From the NCBI GenBank assembly GCA_051294375.1, contig CM119263.1:17342171-17406170 (forward strand): 64,000 bases of DNA. Direction: 5' to 3'. The DNA comes from Paraspadella gotoi (taxonomy: Eukaryota > Chaetognatha). Under the pieces are notes generated by a model, which was not told the origin of the DNA, made no database searches, and worked only from the letters and a program-made list of their open reading frames with translations. The stretch's first letter is position 1. The number at the start of each line of letters is the position of its first letter. Below, piece after piece: positions 1-21,613 of this stretch. The position numbers and the translations under genes are program-made.

Positions 1-12
1 GACGAACACGAC

Positions 13-440
13 AAAGGCCTATCGCAAATAAAAATCAAAATACACACGAAAAAAAAAGAACACGGTTGAATGCCGTTATCTGCCACCGGCACGTAAATCT
101 GTTAAAAAAATTCGCTTCAAGCACTGATTTTTATCAGAGTTTTCTCGGACGGAACGATGGCAAAATCTGGATGTCACTTTTATCGAGGGTTAGACGGATG
201 ATATTGCCAGGGACAATGGTGAGGATAAAGATTGAGAACGACAATGAGAAATACCAGCACGACAATGGTTGATCATAAAGGCCTATCGCAAAGGAAAAAA
301 AATAAACATGGTTGAATACCGTTATCTGCCACCAACACGTAAATCTGTTAAAAAAATTCGCTTCAAGCACTGATTTTTATCAGAGTTTTCTCGGACGGAA
401 GGATCGCAAAATCTGGACGTCACTTTTATCGACGATTATC
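13..440 (+). repeat. diverged tandem duplication, ~250-bp unit
   Basis: Positions 13-200 and 277-440 share AAAGGCCTATCGCAAA, GTTATCTGCCACC, CACGTAAATCTGTTAAAAAA and CAGAGTTTTCTCGGACGGAA in the same order, with offsets of 264 then 246. No gene is recognised in it. Confidence 0.85.
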
Positions 441-734
441 TCGTCGTGTGTGTTTAGAGCGAGATCATAAATTATCATCATGATCTCTCAGATATTGCTA
501 GCTCATATAACCTCACGTTCCATTGGGCATTACAATTTCTGATCAAGCCTCAGCATAAAAAAATGGCCATAATTAGCATGACTGACTTTGTAAGCAGCCT
601 GATAACCACCAAAAAGTAAAAATCAAAAAAGCTAATCTCAAAATCTAAAAATACCTAAACAACCTTCGGTGGCCGCAATATAGAGAAGATTAAATATATC
701 ATATATATACATATCATGTATTTCATATTAAATA

Positions 735-930
735 TATGAAATATTATACCACTTCATAGATAGGGAAGCCAGGTACTCTGGGAGTGAATAAACGAGACAG
801 AGAGTCATTATCTTGTAAGAGTGATGGAGGCCTTAAACCACCAAAGCCTGTCCAAAGTCGAGGGAAAGATAGCTTATTTATTAAATGAATGAATAATTTT
901 TATATTGGTTGTAACATTTCATATATCATG
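735..930 (+). repeat. dispersed repeat, copy 1
   Basis: Blocks TACCACTTCATAGATAG, AAGCCAGGTACTC, GTAAGAGTGATGGAG, CCTTAAACCACCAA and AGCTTATTTATTAAATGAAT recur in order at 49290-49480. The first part also recurs at 36770-36830 and the last part at 27449-27500. Confidence 0.75.
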
Positions 931-1572
931 AATATATTGAAGATTAAAAGTTTGAGAATCAAGTGAGATGCCGATTTTAACGAATTCAAAAAGAAATATA
1001 TCCGGAAGTCAACACTAACCTCCCTGCTAAAGTAGGTAATATTTGAAAATTGAAATGTTTTTCTTTAATAAACAAAAGTTTATTACTTTAAGAAAATTAT
1101 CACCTTTTCTGATTGAAAGATTTTGTGACCTCGCGTCCGGTCATTTTTAACTGGTCATTTTGTTGACCTTTTCACCGTTCTCGTCGCTTTCTCGTAGCCT
1201 TCTTTTAGCCGAAAAGATCGGCTGTATGGAACCGTAGTTTTTAGTGTAGAAAATGTTTTATACACTGATATTTTTTAAAAATGCCTTTAAAAGTATGGTA
1301 AAACAAGTATTTTGTAACTTTCATAGAAAAACAAAATTTCCCTTACAATGTTTGCTTTTTAAAACCATTGAAAGAAATTGAAACGAAGTAATATCTTCTG
1401 ACAGTGGAAATCCTTCGGAAAGAACCTCATTTGCATCTGACCCCACACGTTTGGAGGAAAGTCAAAAAATCTCATGTTTCTCCATCTCGTTCTATTTCTT
1501 AACCTTCCCCCCGCCCGCACCCTCTTTCTCGCTTCGCTTTTTTCATAAGATTTTCACGGATTCACGATTTTT

Positions 1573-1602
1573 AGTTGCGCCGCGAGTACTCGCGGAGCAA
1601 CT
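1573..1602. repeat. 30-bp near-perfect palindrome
   Basis: AGTTGC-GCCGCGAGTACTCGCGG-AGCAACT type palindrome with one mismatched pair, followed by GGTCGGTCGGTCC. Confidence 0.7.
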
Positions 1603-3309
1603 CCATAAGTCACTTTTCGGTCGGTCGGTCCGTCGGTATGTTTGTCCATCGGTCTCTTCCACTTACCTTAAAAACGCTTATAACTTGCCTATAGTTTGTT
1701 GCTCATTTGTTAAAAATCAAATCTAAGCGACTACTGGCGCCACCTTTTGTTTTTAAAAAAAAGATAGTAAAAAAAAAAGTAATGCGGCGCAACACCTTGG
1801 AATAACAGTTCCTTGTTTTCCTTTTATTAACCGTCATGAAGATATTTTTTTCCAATTTAAATAATCGATATGGAATATTCCTATTCATCTAATATCTCGA
1901 CCCAAAACAGAAAAACCCTCGCATACAAATTTAAAAGAGAAAACGACGAAAAAAAGTTTTTAAAACGTAAAAATGCAGTTATGTAATATCATCGCAGGAA
2001 ATGGACCAGTAGATGGTAGTTATTTGATATATTTGTCTTTCTCTTTTTGATAAATTGGAAACGGCGCTTTTCAAATTTGAAATACGGAAATTTGGGGAAA
2101 AAAAGGGAATTGAAGCGGTGTCTCGAAACGAAATTCATAATAAAACGTTGGGCATATGATATTATTGTACAAAACAATTTATGCAATCTATCATATCATT
2201 CCTGAGTCTTTTGGTTTTAGTTTCAACACAAAAATCAGATCGTCCGGGCCTTAGACTGAAGACTCCAAATGGGAAGACTTGTAATAACCGTTTAACCGTT
2301 TGGAGGCAATAACATACATCATAACATAAGACAAACGCCTCATAAAGCATAAACTTTAGGAAGGAACTTTTATTCTTTTCAACCTTTACTCATATATTTT
2401 AGACATTCAATGATCGCATTTTACTCGGTACTTACCTTTATAAATGAGTCAAGAAGATAGTCTTCGAGATTTAATCCAATTAAATTGATTAAATAGATTA
2501 TTCCTCGGTCTTGTTCTTTGTTTTTTTTTTCGGTCTTTGTAATGATCGTTTTTGATAGAAAAGTGTTTTTATTTAGGTAGAAAGATGATACGTAATTAAC
2601 CCTAATCGGCCTGAAATGTAAGTCAAAAGCTTTTTTTTTATTTTGAGTGATATTAAAACAACTAGCGAACAATACTTTGAACTGAATCAGAAGTCCAATC
2701 TCTGATACACAGTCGGTAAAAAATGTCGGAAAGGTTCTAAAAATAAAAACAATAGCAAATTAGTTCGATAGTACAATTTCTTTACTGAACGAAATTATTT
2801 TCGTTGCAACTCAGAAAACAATCCTTCTCCGAAAAAAAAATGTTTTCAAGGTCTTTTTAAAAGTCGTTCAAACACTCTTGGTTTGGTGGAACCCAGAAAC
2901 ATAATAGACACCAACACCATAGTGTTTCTATGACAATATTCGCCCCACTTAGTTCAGTCTCTGACGCGCGGGACCGACGAGTCCGTAACTCCTCATAGAA
3001 AATGACTTATAAAACACATCTATTACGATACCGGGTCACGATGATGTTTTTCTCCGCAATATTTATTTCCTCCTTTTAAAAAAAACATTGTCTCAATGTA
3101 ACGATGCCTCCGTGGACAATTTTTTCAAAAAGACGCTTCACTTACTTTTTCGCAAAAAAACTTTTTCCTCCCAAATGATTTTAACGGCGAAAATCGCTGA
3201 AAAAAACTCTTTCTTTAAAAAAAAAAAATCGTCTCGAAAAAAAAAGTCGGAAGTGACGAGACGACTTTGACGCCGCGAAACGAGATCACGTGACTCGGAA
3301 CACGAGAAA
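1603..3309. other. intergenic, nothing recognised
   Basis: AT-rich, with only short frames lacking splice-consistent partners. No repeat family seen elsewhere in the window. Confidence 0.5.
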
Positions 3310-3780
3310 GGATTGGCGCGGGAGACGCGAGGAGGAGTGTGGAGGAGTGGCGAGTGCGGAAGAAGGGGGAGGGTTTGTAGGAGTGGTAAGAGCAGAGGAA
3401 GGAACTTGGTTTGCAGAATGCGGAGAAAGGAGTGGTTGGAGCATAGGAAGGAAGTAGGCAAGGAGGAGTGGCGAGATTGGAGATCGGAGGAGGATTTGGA
3501 GCAGTTAAAAAAGAGTGGAGAAAATAGGTGTTAGGATGAGTTGCGAAGGTGAAGTAAAGAGGAGGTTATGAACATTTCAAGAAAGAAAAGGAGATGACGT
3601 GAGGAGATAAGAAGAGGAAGATCGTGTTGGAGGATTTGAGTTATTGATTGAAAAAAGAAAGGTGGTAAAAAATGAGGGTTTGCAGGAGTGGCGAAAGCTG
3701 AGGGAGAAGAGTTTGTAGGAGTGGCAGGAGTTAAGGAAGGAGGGTAGGCATGTGTGTTCAGGGCTGAGGAGGAATAATAA
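3310..3780 (+). repeat. purine-rich degenerate tandem repeat
   Basis: Almost all purines on the plus strand, with recurring GTTTGTAGGAGTGG / GTTTGCAGGAGTGGCG and GAGGAAGGA words. Apparent reading frames here are composition artefacts. Confidence 0.6.
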
Positions 3781-4009
3781 TGAGGCGAAAAGTAAAAGGC
3801 TCTATTCGCGGTTTAGTGTAAAGAAAGCAAGGCTGATTAGGAAAGGGAGTGGCCACGTCTGAATGGTGGCCCAAACAAGGTCGCCTACTTAGAAATCGCG
3901 ATGTGCTCGTGGGAAAGAGAGGTTTTACCAGAAGAAAGGAAATAAAAACAGAAAGTACAGAAGACATATGTTGTAAGAGGTTAAAAATACCTTAATTTTC
4001 TCTGCTCTG

Positions 4010-4220
4010 ACATTCTGTTTGAGTGCTTGTTGTAACTTCGTAGTTACTTTGAAAAAATCACTGCTTCGTAACGGATAACCACTATTAACCAAATTTACAC
4101 CAATAGTTCCTTTTTCTATGAATATTATTCACTTATAATAATCTTTCATTTTAAGCAATCTAACTCTGATTTATTTTCATAATGTTTTTGGGTGTGCCTC
4201 TTTTTCTGCACGAGGTCTGT
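4010..4220. mobile_element. truncated copy of the 52-kb TIR element
   Basis: Collinear with about 52610-52824: shared blocks include AAATTTACACCAATAGTTCC, ATTATTCACTTATAAT and ATAATGTTTTTGGGTG, and it ends GGTCTGTA like the right end of that element. The left part is missing. Confidence 0.6.
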
Positions 4221-4638
4221 AAGCTAAAAGGGAAAAAATAGAAAGAGAGAGAGATAGGGAGAGAGAAAGAAAGTGAGATTGATTTGAATTTCATTTATTA
4301 TACTCCATAAAGCGAGTTAAACCACTTTACAATCGAAAATAGATTGTGATCGAGCTGTACATAGATAATAAGTACCTAAAAGTATGTACATTGAAATAAA
4401 AGAGTTATTTATAAAGTTATTTAAAACGCATGTTAATAACAAGGTGATGAGTTACTTATTTACAAATCACAACATATGGAAAGCTTTTCTATATTTGACA
4501 TTCAAACTTGTGCGATATTTCGAATAATTTTAGTCAAAGTTACATAGTTTTTATAACGAAGTTATAAAAATTTAATTTTACTGTCTGTTTCAGAAAAAAT
4601 ATGATGTTTTGAAGTTTTATACAATAATTGAGTTCGAT

Positions 4639-4639
<1 letters not shown>

Positions 4640-4692
<53 letters not shown>

Positions 4693-4707
4693 GAGAGAGA
4701 GAGAGGA
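4640..4707. repeat. (GA)n microsatellite
   Basis: GA dinucleotide run with three GGA interruptions toward its right end. Confidence 0.95.
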
Positions 4708-4895
4708 AGTACTGACAAAAAGATGGATTGACTGACAAACAAACAGAGAAACGGAAACGGCTTTAATGCCAACTCTCGTGGCTCGATTAAGTTCAGTTCT
4801 CGAAGATGATTTACTCCGACAAATACGGCAGCAAACGCGAGTTTCCGCTCGAGTTTCCGTCATTAGAGACGGCGCCGCCCTCTTGGATTTCGTCG

Positions 4896-4917
4896 TCGTC
4901 GTCGTCGTCGTCGTCGA
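4896..4917. repeat. (TCG)n microsatellite
   Basis: Seven consecutive TCG units within a GC-rich island that is otherwise not recognised as coding. Confidence 0.85.
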
Positions 4918-5222
4918 TTTAAACGTCAGGATCGTGTTTTTTTTGGGTTTTTTTTTGTAGTTATCACGTGACGAAAATTACTTTAATGAAGGTTGAATGG
5001 AAAAAGGTAATTGGGAAGGACGCGGGATTCGCACCAGCCGAATTAATGGTCACCGTTTTAATCCCTTTCATCAGAAGAGAGAGAGAGGAAAAGACTAGAT
5101 TGAAAAAGAGAAAAATAGGAATAATAAAATTACTGAAGCCTGAAGAGACGAAAAGATAAAAAGATTATTGAAATTTTTCATTTCTTCAAAATTAATTAGC
5201 CTTCTCCTCCCAATATCTTGTA

Positions 5223-5225
<3 letters not shown>

Positions 5226-5276
<51 letters not shown>
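5226..5276. repeat. (GA)n microsatellite
   Basis: Uninterrupted GA run of about 51 bp. Confidence 0.95.
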
Positions 5277-5278
<2 letters not shown>

Positions 5279-5779
5279 ACAATATCATCAATGGCTGATT
5301 CAAAGGATCCCACTTTTTACTTTGGTGATTTCTTACTCAGAGTTTAAAAAACTTTAAGTTTTAACCATGCACATTGCACAATCAATAGTCAATTAGTCAT
5401 ACAAGAGTCACCTGACACTCCGACGCTTATCCTATTCGTCATTGTTAAATCTTTATATACTAATGGCGAAATATTTTGGATTTTTATAAAACGCAGAAAA
5501 GCGAAGGATGAAGGTGACTCGAAAAAGGATGGAACGAAAGAGCGGAAGGAAAACGAGCGGAAAGCGGATCGAGATTAAATCAACTCGCGGCCGCCGGAAA
5601 AATATGGCGGGAAAAACCCCCTCGGGATCTTCGACGCTGATGATGTTTTTGCTTCTCTTTTCCTTTAAAAGCTTAAGCAGCAGACACGAGTAAAGCCCAT
5701 GCCGTCTTAACCGATGAGCCACTGTGTCAGGCCTCGAGTAAAGACTCTCCTTTATTCGGAAAAAGTGTCAGGAGAGAAG

Positions 5780-6072
5780 ACAATCCCGCGGCGAGGCTTT
5801 ACCCCTGGCAAAGCCAACGACTGATAATCCCGCGAGGCTTTACCCCTGGCAAAGCCAATGACTGATAATCCTGCGAGGCTTTACCCCTGGCAAAGCCAAC
5901 GACTGACAATCCCGCAAGGCTTTACCCCTGGCAAAGCCAATGACTGATAATCCCGCGAGGCTTTACCCCTGGCAAAGCCAACGACTGACAATCCCGCAAG
6001 GCTTTACCCCTGGCAAAGTCAACGACTGACAATCCCGCGAGGCTTTACCCCTGGCAAAGCCAACGACTGACG
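5780..6072 (+). repeat. 41-bp minisatellite, seven units
   Basis: The word GGCTTTACCCCTGGCAAAG starts at 5795, 5836, 5877, 5918, 5959, 6000 and 6041, a strict 41-bp period. Each unit contains GGCTTT...AAAGCC, a 6-bp stem. Variants alternate between units (GCGAGG/GCAAGG, CAACG/CAATG). Confidence 0.95.
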
Positions 6073-6930
6073 AGACGGAAACGAAAGGCCTTCGCAAACT
6101 TTCTCTGTGTCGCTCAAAAAAGGGAAAACGTGTAGTCGGTGGCGCCTCTCGCTGTGGGAGGTGAAAGTCGCCTTCTTCGGGTTTTTTTTATACCCGAGAA
6201 AAATCGATCGTGAGTCGAGAGAGAAGAAAATGGATCGACTCAAGGTGTCAAAACAGATCACGGCCTCGACACCAATTCACAAAAAAATAAATATATAAAC
6301 ATTTATAAAAAGTCTGCGGGAGTCAAATAGTATAGTAAACAAACTACTGTCTCTTGCTTATTCTCTTCCTTAATCTTCTTCTAATGTTCAGTTCCAGGGA
6401 TTATGGGGATGACCAAACATTAGCTCCAAATGTGGTGCTTGAATCGAATGGAGGTCCATGCGAAAATGGGCGAAAATGATGATCGGACAGAGATGATGTT
6501 CCGCGTTGGACGTTGGACGTCATGGGAGAGAAATCGTTAAAAGACGTGATGTGACGAGAAGAGATTTGATACAGCGCCGCAAAAATCACCATTGAAGGTG
6601 GTCGGGTGGGAAATAGGATATGTTTACGGCTAAAGTATCAAAATATCAACGAGGGCAATGGCACGACGACGACGACGACGATAAAAACTTAGTCCAACGA
6701 AAAAAAAACCGAGAAGGATAAAATCCTCAAAAATAGTGAGAGAAGAGTCAGCATCAACGATGGAACTGACCGATTCGGTTTAATATTTTTTACTAAAACA
6801 TCTGAAATATCACAACTTATATTAACACTAAAAAAATTTATATAATAAGAACATAGCGCTAAAAGCAAATAAATTCCTTAGTTGCGGAAAAACTACCACG
6901 ACAAATCGCAGAGGCAACTTCACCCGCTGC

Positions 6931-6932
6931 GA

Positions 6933-6991
<59 letters not shown>

Positions 6992-6999
6992 GTAACGGC
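6931..6999. repeat. (GGC/GGT)n microsatellite
   Basis: Starts with mixed GGT/GGC and becomes a pure GGC run of 15 or more units. It stands in intergenic DNA. Confidence 0.95.
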
Positions 7000-8249
7000 G
7001 TTTCGCTGCCAGTTCTATTACGTGGAAAATCACAAAATACGAGAGACTAAAAAGGAAAAAAAATAACCAGAAAAGATTTATTTTTTCGTAAAATAGATTT
7101 GCGAAAGCGAAATAAGTAATTTTCGCGATTTTTTTGCCGGCAGGCGTCTCTGGTGACGACGTTATAGAGGCGACTTTCGGGGTTCAAGATAAGGTCGGGG
7201 GGGGGTGCAAAGTGCAAAGCGAGGATGTTATAGGGTAGAGGCGAGAGATAGAATCGCAAGAGAACCTCGCGGAAAGCGGCTGGGGGTGAACAACCGGCAA
7301 GCAGCTGAGGCGTGAAAATAGAAAGCTTCTTTTCAGAGAAAACGAGCGAGATAAGATGATGTGAAAATGAAAAAAGACTAAAGCCCTCGGTTTTGCTTTC
7401 TGCATTGTATTTGCGGACAGGAAAATCCTTGAACGTATTGACAAAATTTCCAGTTTGATCGTTTTTCTCCTTCGATGATTTGACTTGCTTTTTGTTCTCG
7501 AGTAAATGCGACAAAATAAGATGTTTTTGCGTCTTTCTATTAGTTTATAGATATATTTTTTAAAAATTTTAAATGAGTAAAGTATTCAGGGGCCTCATTA
7601 ATCACAAAATTATTAATCATAAGAGAAAAGCGTATTATCATTTTTCATTATTTTTCTTTCGTTCCGTAGTCCCATCCCACTTTGTTTGTTACTTGGGTAT
7701 TTAATCTTCCTTATCTTATTTCCTCACTTCCTTCCACGCCATCCGAGGTTTTAATTGGCTCGGGTCTCTGTATTCGTGACTTACGACGATTCTGCTGAGA
7801 GTCGACAGCGCGCGAACTCACCTCAACAAAAGAGATTACTCAAGAATTATGATTTGGTGGCCGAGTGGAGCGGAGAGGGCAATTGAAAAAGCAGAGGATA
7901 AAGAAAAGATAAAGAAAAGAGAGAGTGAGAGAGAGATTATTGTGGCGAATCGTTGAAGGTCAAGAGACTTATAAAAACTGTTATTATGGTAATTCTATTC
8001 AGGTTGACAGTTTCCTACCTTCTTCATTCACTCTATGTATCAAATTCGTACAGTTAAGTTTTCATTTTGTTAAGTTACTTAAAATAAATTTAATAAAGCA
8101 AATAAATCATTTTAGGCGAAATGGTACCGGACGACTAAAGAAACCCATTAATAAAGTAAGACATCTATGATACGCCCAGTGGAACCCTTTTTCTAATCAT
8201 TTATCCCGGTTATTCACTCAAGAGACAGTAATAATTGTTATTAGTTAGT

Positions 8250-8420
8250 GACAGAGCCGTTATAAGCGGTCCCTGAGCTTCGGATCAGGGAACAAGCACC
8301 TCGTCCCTCTTAACTGCTTGGCGATTACCGAGCTAGAACCCCGGACCTTTGGGTTGGGAGGTGAATGACTTGCCTTCGGCACTAATGCCCGCCGATGAAC
8401 GGTTGGTGGATTTTACTCCA
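8250..8420 (-). repeat. possible tRNA-derived SINE fragment
   Basis: The minus strand holds a B-box-like GGGGTTCTAGCTC preceded by CAAAGGTCC, as in the T arm of a tRNA, in a GC-rich island within AT-rich DNA. No second copy was found in the window. Confidence 0.25.
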
Positions 8421-8514
8421 CCATAGCATATTTAATCAGGAGACATGACTTTTTCTTTTTATTTTAATTATAATCCCCATTGTGTTAAGCCTTTCTTTTT
8501 GTTGTTTGTTTTAG

Positions 8515-8600
8515 ATTTTCGTGAAACAACAATTTAATTTTGGATAAAATTGGACATGTTTCGGCTTTTATCCAAAATTAAATTGTTGTTTCACGAAAAT
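8515..8600 (-). repeat. 35-bp perfect hairpin with a half hammerhead motif in its loop
   Basis: Arms 8515-8549 and 8566-8600 are perfect inverse complements. The 16-base loop reads, on the minus strand, GCCGAAACATGTCCAA: the 3' half of the hammerhead core found at 52.2 kb. The CTGATGA half is absent, as after a deletion. Confidence 0.75.
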
Positions 8601-9631
8601 TTCGTTTCACTTAAATTATAATCCCCGAAATTCACTGATTCATTGCTTATGTATGAACGCGTCTCAATGCGAAATGGTTCACTCAAGACAAGTGACTTTA
8701 TCAGCAAACGAATCACTCTCCGTTCTCCAATCCCTATTTCCACCTTCCGCCTGAACGCCTGTAAGAGTCTCCCGAAAGAGCATTTTCCGTTTTAAAGCAT
8801 TTTATTTTAAGCGGCTCTCGTGGCGGCCTTTTAATCGGATCAAACGCTCAAATTGAAATAGCACACAGATGCTTTATTTCGTTCACAAAAACTTACTCTT
8901 GAGTCATGATGTTTTCGGCATAGCAGCGCAGAGAAAAAAAAAAAACCAGACAAAATAATTAGGGGGAAAAAATGTATTGGTTCGTCTGGCATTCGGCTCG
9001 ACGAGTGACAAATGGCAATTTAGCGAAAAAAAATGGAAAATTAAAAGCGCGAGTTAAAACCGTAAAAATTTTCAGATCGACGCCCTTAGAGTTAGAAATT
9101 GCAACAAGTTTTGATTTATTATTTCATCACATAAACAATTTATACATGGTAGTAACCGTTTACTTCGGAGGCCATTACGCGATTAGAATACTCACATATC
9201 TCCATTGAACTAATCCACTGACATCTCCGCCCCCCTCCTCTCTGTCCGTGAACCCTCGATCGCCCCTCACTTTATCCTCTCGCGATTTCTTATCACGTGA
9301 CCGTCTTCTCGGTCAACTCGGTTCAAGTCGAAGGAAGGCCACTCGACCCGATCTCATTCGCTCCTATCTTCTTTGCCAAGAAAAAAAAAAGGAAGATACT
9401 GTGGACGAACAACAATACAACAATACCGCCAATTGCGAACTCAGATCGAAACTTCTCTGCCCGGTTGAGACTTCTGGTGAAGTGCGTTTGATTCGTGAGA
9501 ACAAAAATGAGTTTCGTTGATTTGACTCGGGTTAAAGAAAATTTGCTTTGTTTCACACGTCTTAGACTGAGGGAAAGAGTCTGCTTTTTCCATGGTTATT
9601 CACATCACACGGCACCATTTGTTCTCACCGA

Positions 9632-9632
9632 T

Positions 9633-9663
<31 letters not shown>

Positions 9664-9788
9664 ATCGACTGTCTGACCTGGTTCTCCTTGACAAGGTTGA
9701 TAGGATCAGAGAGTCGTTGAAAGGTGAGTTGTCGATGGCGACGGAGTCAAACAAGTCAGTTCGGGTCGGTCAAGTAATAAGCTTAGAG

Positions 9789-9830
<42 letters not shown>
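9632..9830. repeat. two (GA)n microsatellites
   Basis: GA runs at 9632-9663 and 9785-9830, separated by ordinary mixed sequence. Confidence 0.9.
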
Positions 9831-9832
<2 letters not shown>

Positions 9833-10523
9833 GTTGTAAACCGAGAGGGGTCATTCCGGTCACGTGATGATGTCAAATGCTTCATGTTATCGTTGAAATG
9901 GGGGGGAGGTGGGCGAGAGGAATCCGAGGCAGCCAAGCGAGGATAAGTGAAGCCGACGTGGGGGAAGAGAGACCGAACCAGAGGGAGGGATTTTCCAATC
10001 TCCCATCTTTTTCTTCTTTGACCGATGATTTTATACATACAATTAAGAGTTACTCGAAGCAATTCTCTTTTCTGTCGACGCAAATAAAAATTCAATTCGC
10101 AATCACAACGATCGATGTAACTCTAGGGGAAATTCGGGAAATTCTAGGGGAATTTATTTCTGTCAACTGAGCGCATTTGTTTCTCTTTGCCAATCCCACG
10201 GAGAAAACGCTAAAGTGGATACTCGTGGAAAAATCGTCGACAAACTAAACTAAACAAAGTAGTCAAATCGCAAACGCCATATTCGAATTCGAAAAAAAGC
10301 AAAAAGTACGTACAATGTAACTTAATTTAACCGATTTTAACAGATGGATTGATGAGTGTTAAAGATTAAACTTTTCATAAAAAAAATTTGAACTAAATTT
10401 TCCATTTTTATTTTTATTTTTTCGCCCTTTTACCGTTTCAAATTTCTGTAAAATCAGAGCTCTTTGGAAAAGAAAGTCCATCCAAGTGAAAGCGAGTCAA
10501 AGATAAGATTTTTTTTCTTTCAG

Positions 10524-10676
10524 CTGCGGAATAGATCTTACGAATTGGAAGCGACGAAGTGAACCGAACTCCGAGCAACTAGCAAGACATCCGATAACCG
10601 CTAAAAGCGATTTATCTGGCAGACCTCTTGGCATTAAAGACTTTATTAAATGGATTAAGCAGGACATTCAAAAAAT
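10524..10676 (+). promoter_or_regulatory. probable 5' UTR exon of the receptor kinase gene
   Basis: A strong polypyrimidine tract ending in TTTCAG (about 10508-10523) lies 150 bp before the receptor start codon with no coding potential between. It looks like the acceptor of a 5' UTR intron, which would place the promoter further upstream. This is inference from the splice signal only. Confidence 0.35.
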
Positions 10677-16587
<5,911 letters not shown>

Positions 16588-16761
16588 AAAATTGTTCAGT
16601 CAACGTAATTGGGGGCGAATTTTCTCCAGCCTGTTGCACACTGTTGTAGCTTTTTCCAGTTATGATTAAATAATTGTAAGAAATGTTGTGAACCAAAAGT
16701 ATTTGGAATCTAATATTTAAATTTTCTGAAAAGTTGTAAATTTTTGTAATGTTATTTGTTA

Positions 16762-16767
16762 AATAAA
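16762..16767 (+). other. polyadenylation signal of the receptor kinase gene
   Basis: AATAAA about 175 bp after the stop codon, in AT-rich DNA on the same strand. Confidence 0.55.
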
Positions 16768-16995
16768 GCTGCTAAATGAAACAAAAAACTGAATACTCTT
16801 ATATTATGGGCTAATAAGTTAAGCTATCAAATGATTAGAGAAAAGTTATTAGGGTTAGGGAAAATAACTACCCTTAGCCTAAGCTACCCTTAACCCTAAC
16901 CAAACCTTACTGAGGTTTGATACTACTTAAGGGTTAATTAAGTTAATTAAGGAGTTTTAACAGGATTTAAAAAATTAAGTAATAAAAAAAATAGG

Positions 16996-17144
16996 TTACT
17001 TTTACTTTCGCCAACCGGGGTTAGGGTTAAGAGTGGTTTAGGGGTGGTTTAGGGTTAGGGGTTGTTAGGGTTAAGAGGGTTTAGGGTATTTTTAAGTGGT
17101 TTTATAAAAGCCGCCAAAACCACGGTCGGCGAAAGCAAAATTTA
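16996..17144 (+). mobile_element. small TIR element with telomere-like interior, copy 1
   Basis: Ends TTTTACTTTCGCCAACC and GGTCGGCGAAAGCAAAA are inverse complements. The left interior is G-rich (GGGGTTAGGGTTAAG, TTTAGGGTTAGGGG), then AT-rich with GCCGCCAAAACC near the right end. Lies downstream of the receptor kinase gene. Confidence 0.7.
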
Positions 17145-17548
17145 GCCAAAAAAATTCATTAAGGACTTGGTCCCATAGCAAATTCATCCTGTTAAATTTA
17201 TTATACTGTTAATATTGTTTTACAGTAATCTCGGTGTTTTAAAAACAAGTTATTGATATCGATAACAGGTTCTTTAAGACTGTTCATTCCATTAGTTTCA
17301 TTCTAACTCTTACTTTTCAAACAAAAGGCAGTTTTGTCACAGAGCTAAACGCAGCCCAATGGCAATGCTTACTCGGCCGTGCGACACATATCCTTAGCAA
17401 CAACACAACGATTTACAACGAGAATCACAGCTGGCGTTGATCTCCATTGCCGGCAACTTCAAAGACGGTTCCATATTGAAGCTAATCTAAGAAGGTTGAA
17501 AAATAAAACCTTACCAAACTGGGCTTTTCGTAAAGCGCTTTAACAAAG

Positions 17549-21052
<3,504 letters not shown>

Positions 21053-21602
21053 ATTGTTTCCAAACTAGAACAAATTGTTATTGTATCAAGATATTTTACT
21101 AATTCATTCCGTCATTGTGTATAATGATTAATTCTCGTTTGGTAGAAAGCAATCGTGCGAATTAAAACGATGGAGTATTGCGCTTAATGTTTTGAATTTT
21201 TAAGGGCTCAATCCGAAAGCTTAAGAATGGAATACGATGTCCGATTTTAGATTAAGTTAGTGGAGGACATTTTTACCGCACTTCAAAAATTAAGCTATTT
21301 AAGTAATATATCACAAACCATGAACGTTTTTATGTTTTTCCACCCAATTCTGGCTAGTTAATTTCCTCGCTTAAAATATTTTCAGCTCAAAATTATTAAA
21401 AATATTACACAAAGTAATAGATAATTACAAACAATTAGCTACAGCTACAATAACCCAAAAACCACACAAAACGCTATTTAGTCAATATTTATATAAAAAT
21501 AGTGTAAAAAGTCATTTTCAGAAAATTGTTCACACGTAAACGTGTGAAAAAGCTTTGTATCAAGACAATACAAAATTTATACATTAAAATAGAATCAGTA
21601 AA

Positions 21603-21608
21603 TTTATT
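21603..21608 (-). other. polyadenylation signal of the Tudor gene
   Basis: AATAAA on the minus strand only about five bases after the TGA stop. An unusually short 3' UTR would result if it is used; a further site may exist downstream. Confidence 0.4.
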
Positions 21609-21613
21609 GCAAT

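Larger units (their letters stand above)
6073..10523. other. intergenic upstream of the receptor kinase
   Basis: Apart from the listed repeats and hairpin, no gene is supported. The frame at 9248-9520 is 90 codons long but has no ATG start and no family resemblance. Receptor promoter elements are presumably here but no TATA-like site can be singled out. Confidence 0.4.

Noticed and set aside
2955-2995. GACGAGTCCGTAACTCC resembling a hammerhead stem II
   Set aside because: No CTGATGA core upstream and no GAAA downstream in register.
5020-5060. B-box-like GGTGCGAATCC on the minus strand
   Set aside because: No tRNA fold or A box around it; a single short match is expected by chance.
16850-17100. 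Possible interstitial telomere from TTAGGG-like words
   Set aside because: The words are degenerate, short and bounded by terminal inverted repeats seen at four other sites, so a mobile element explains them better.
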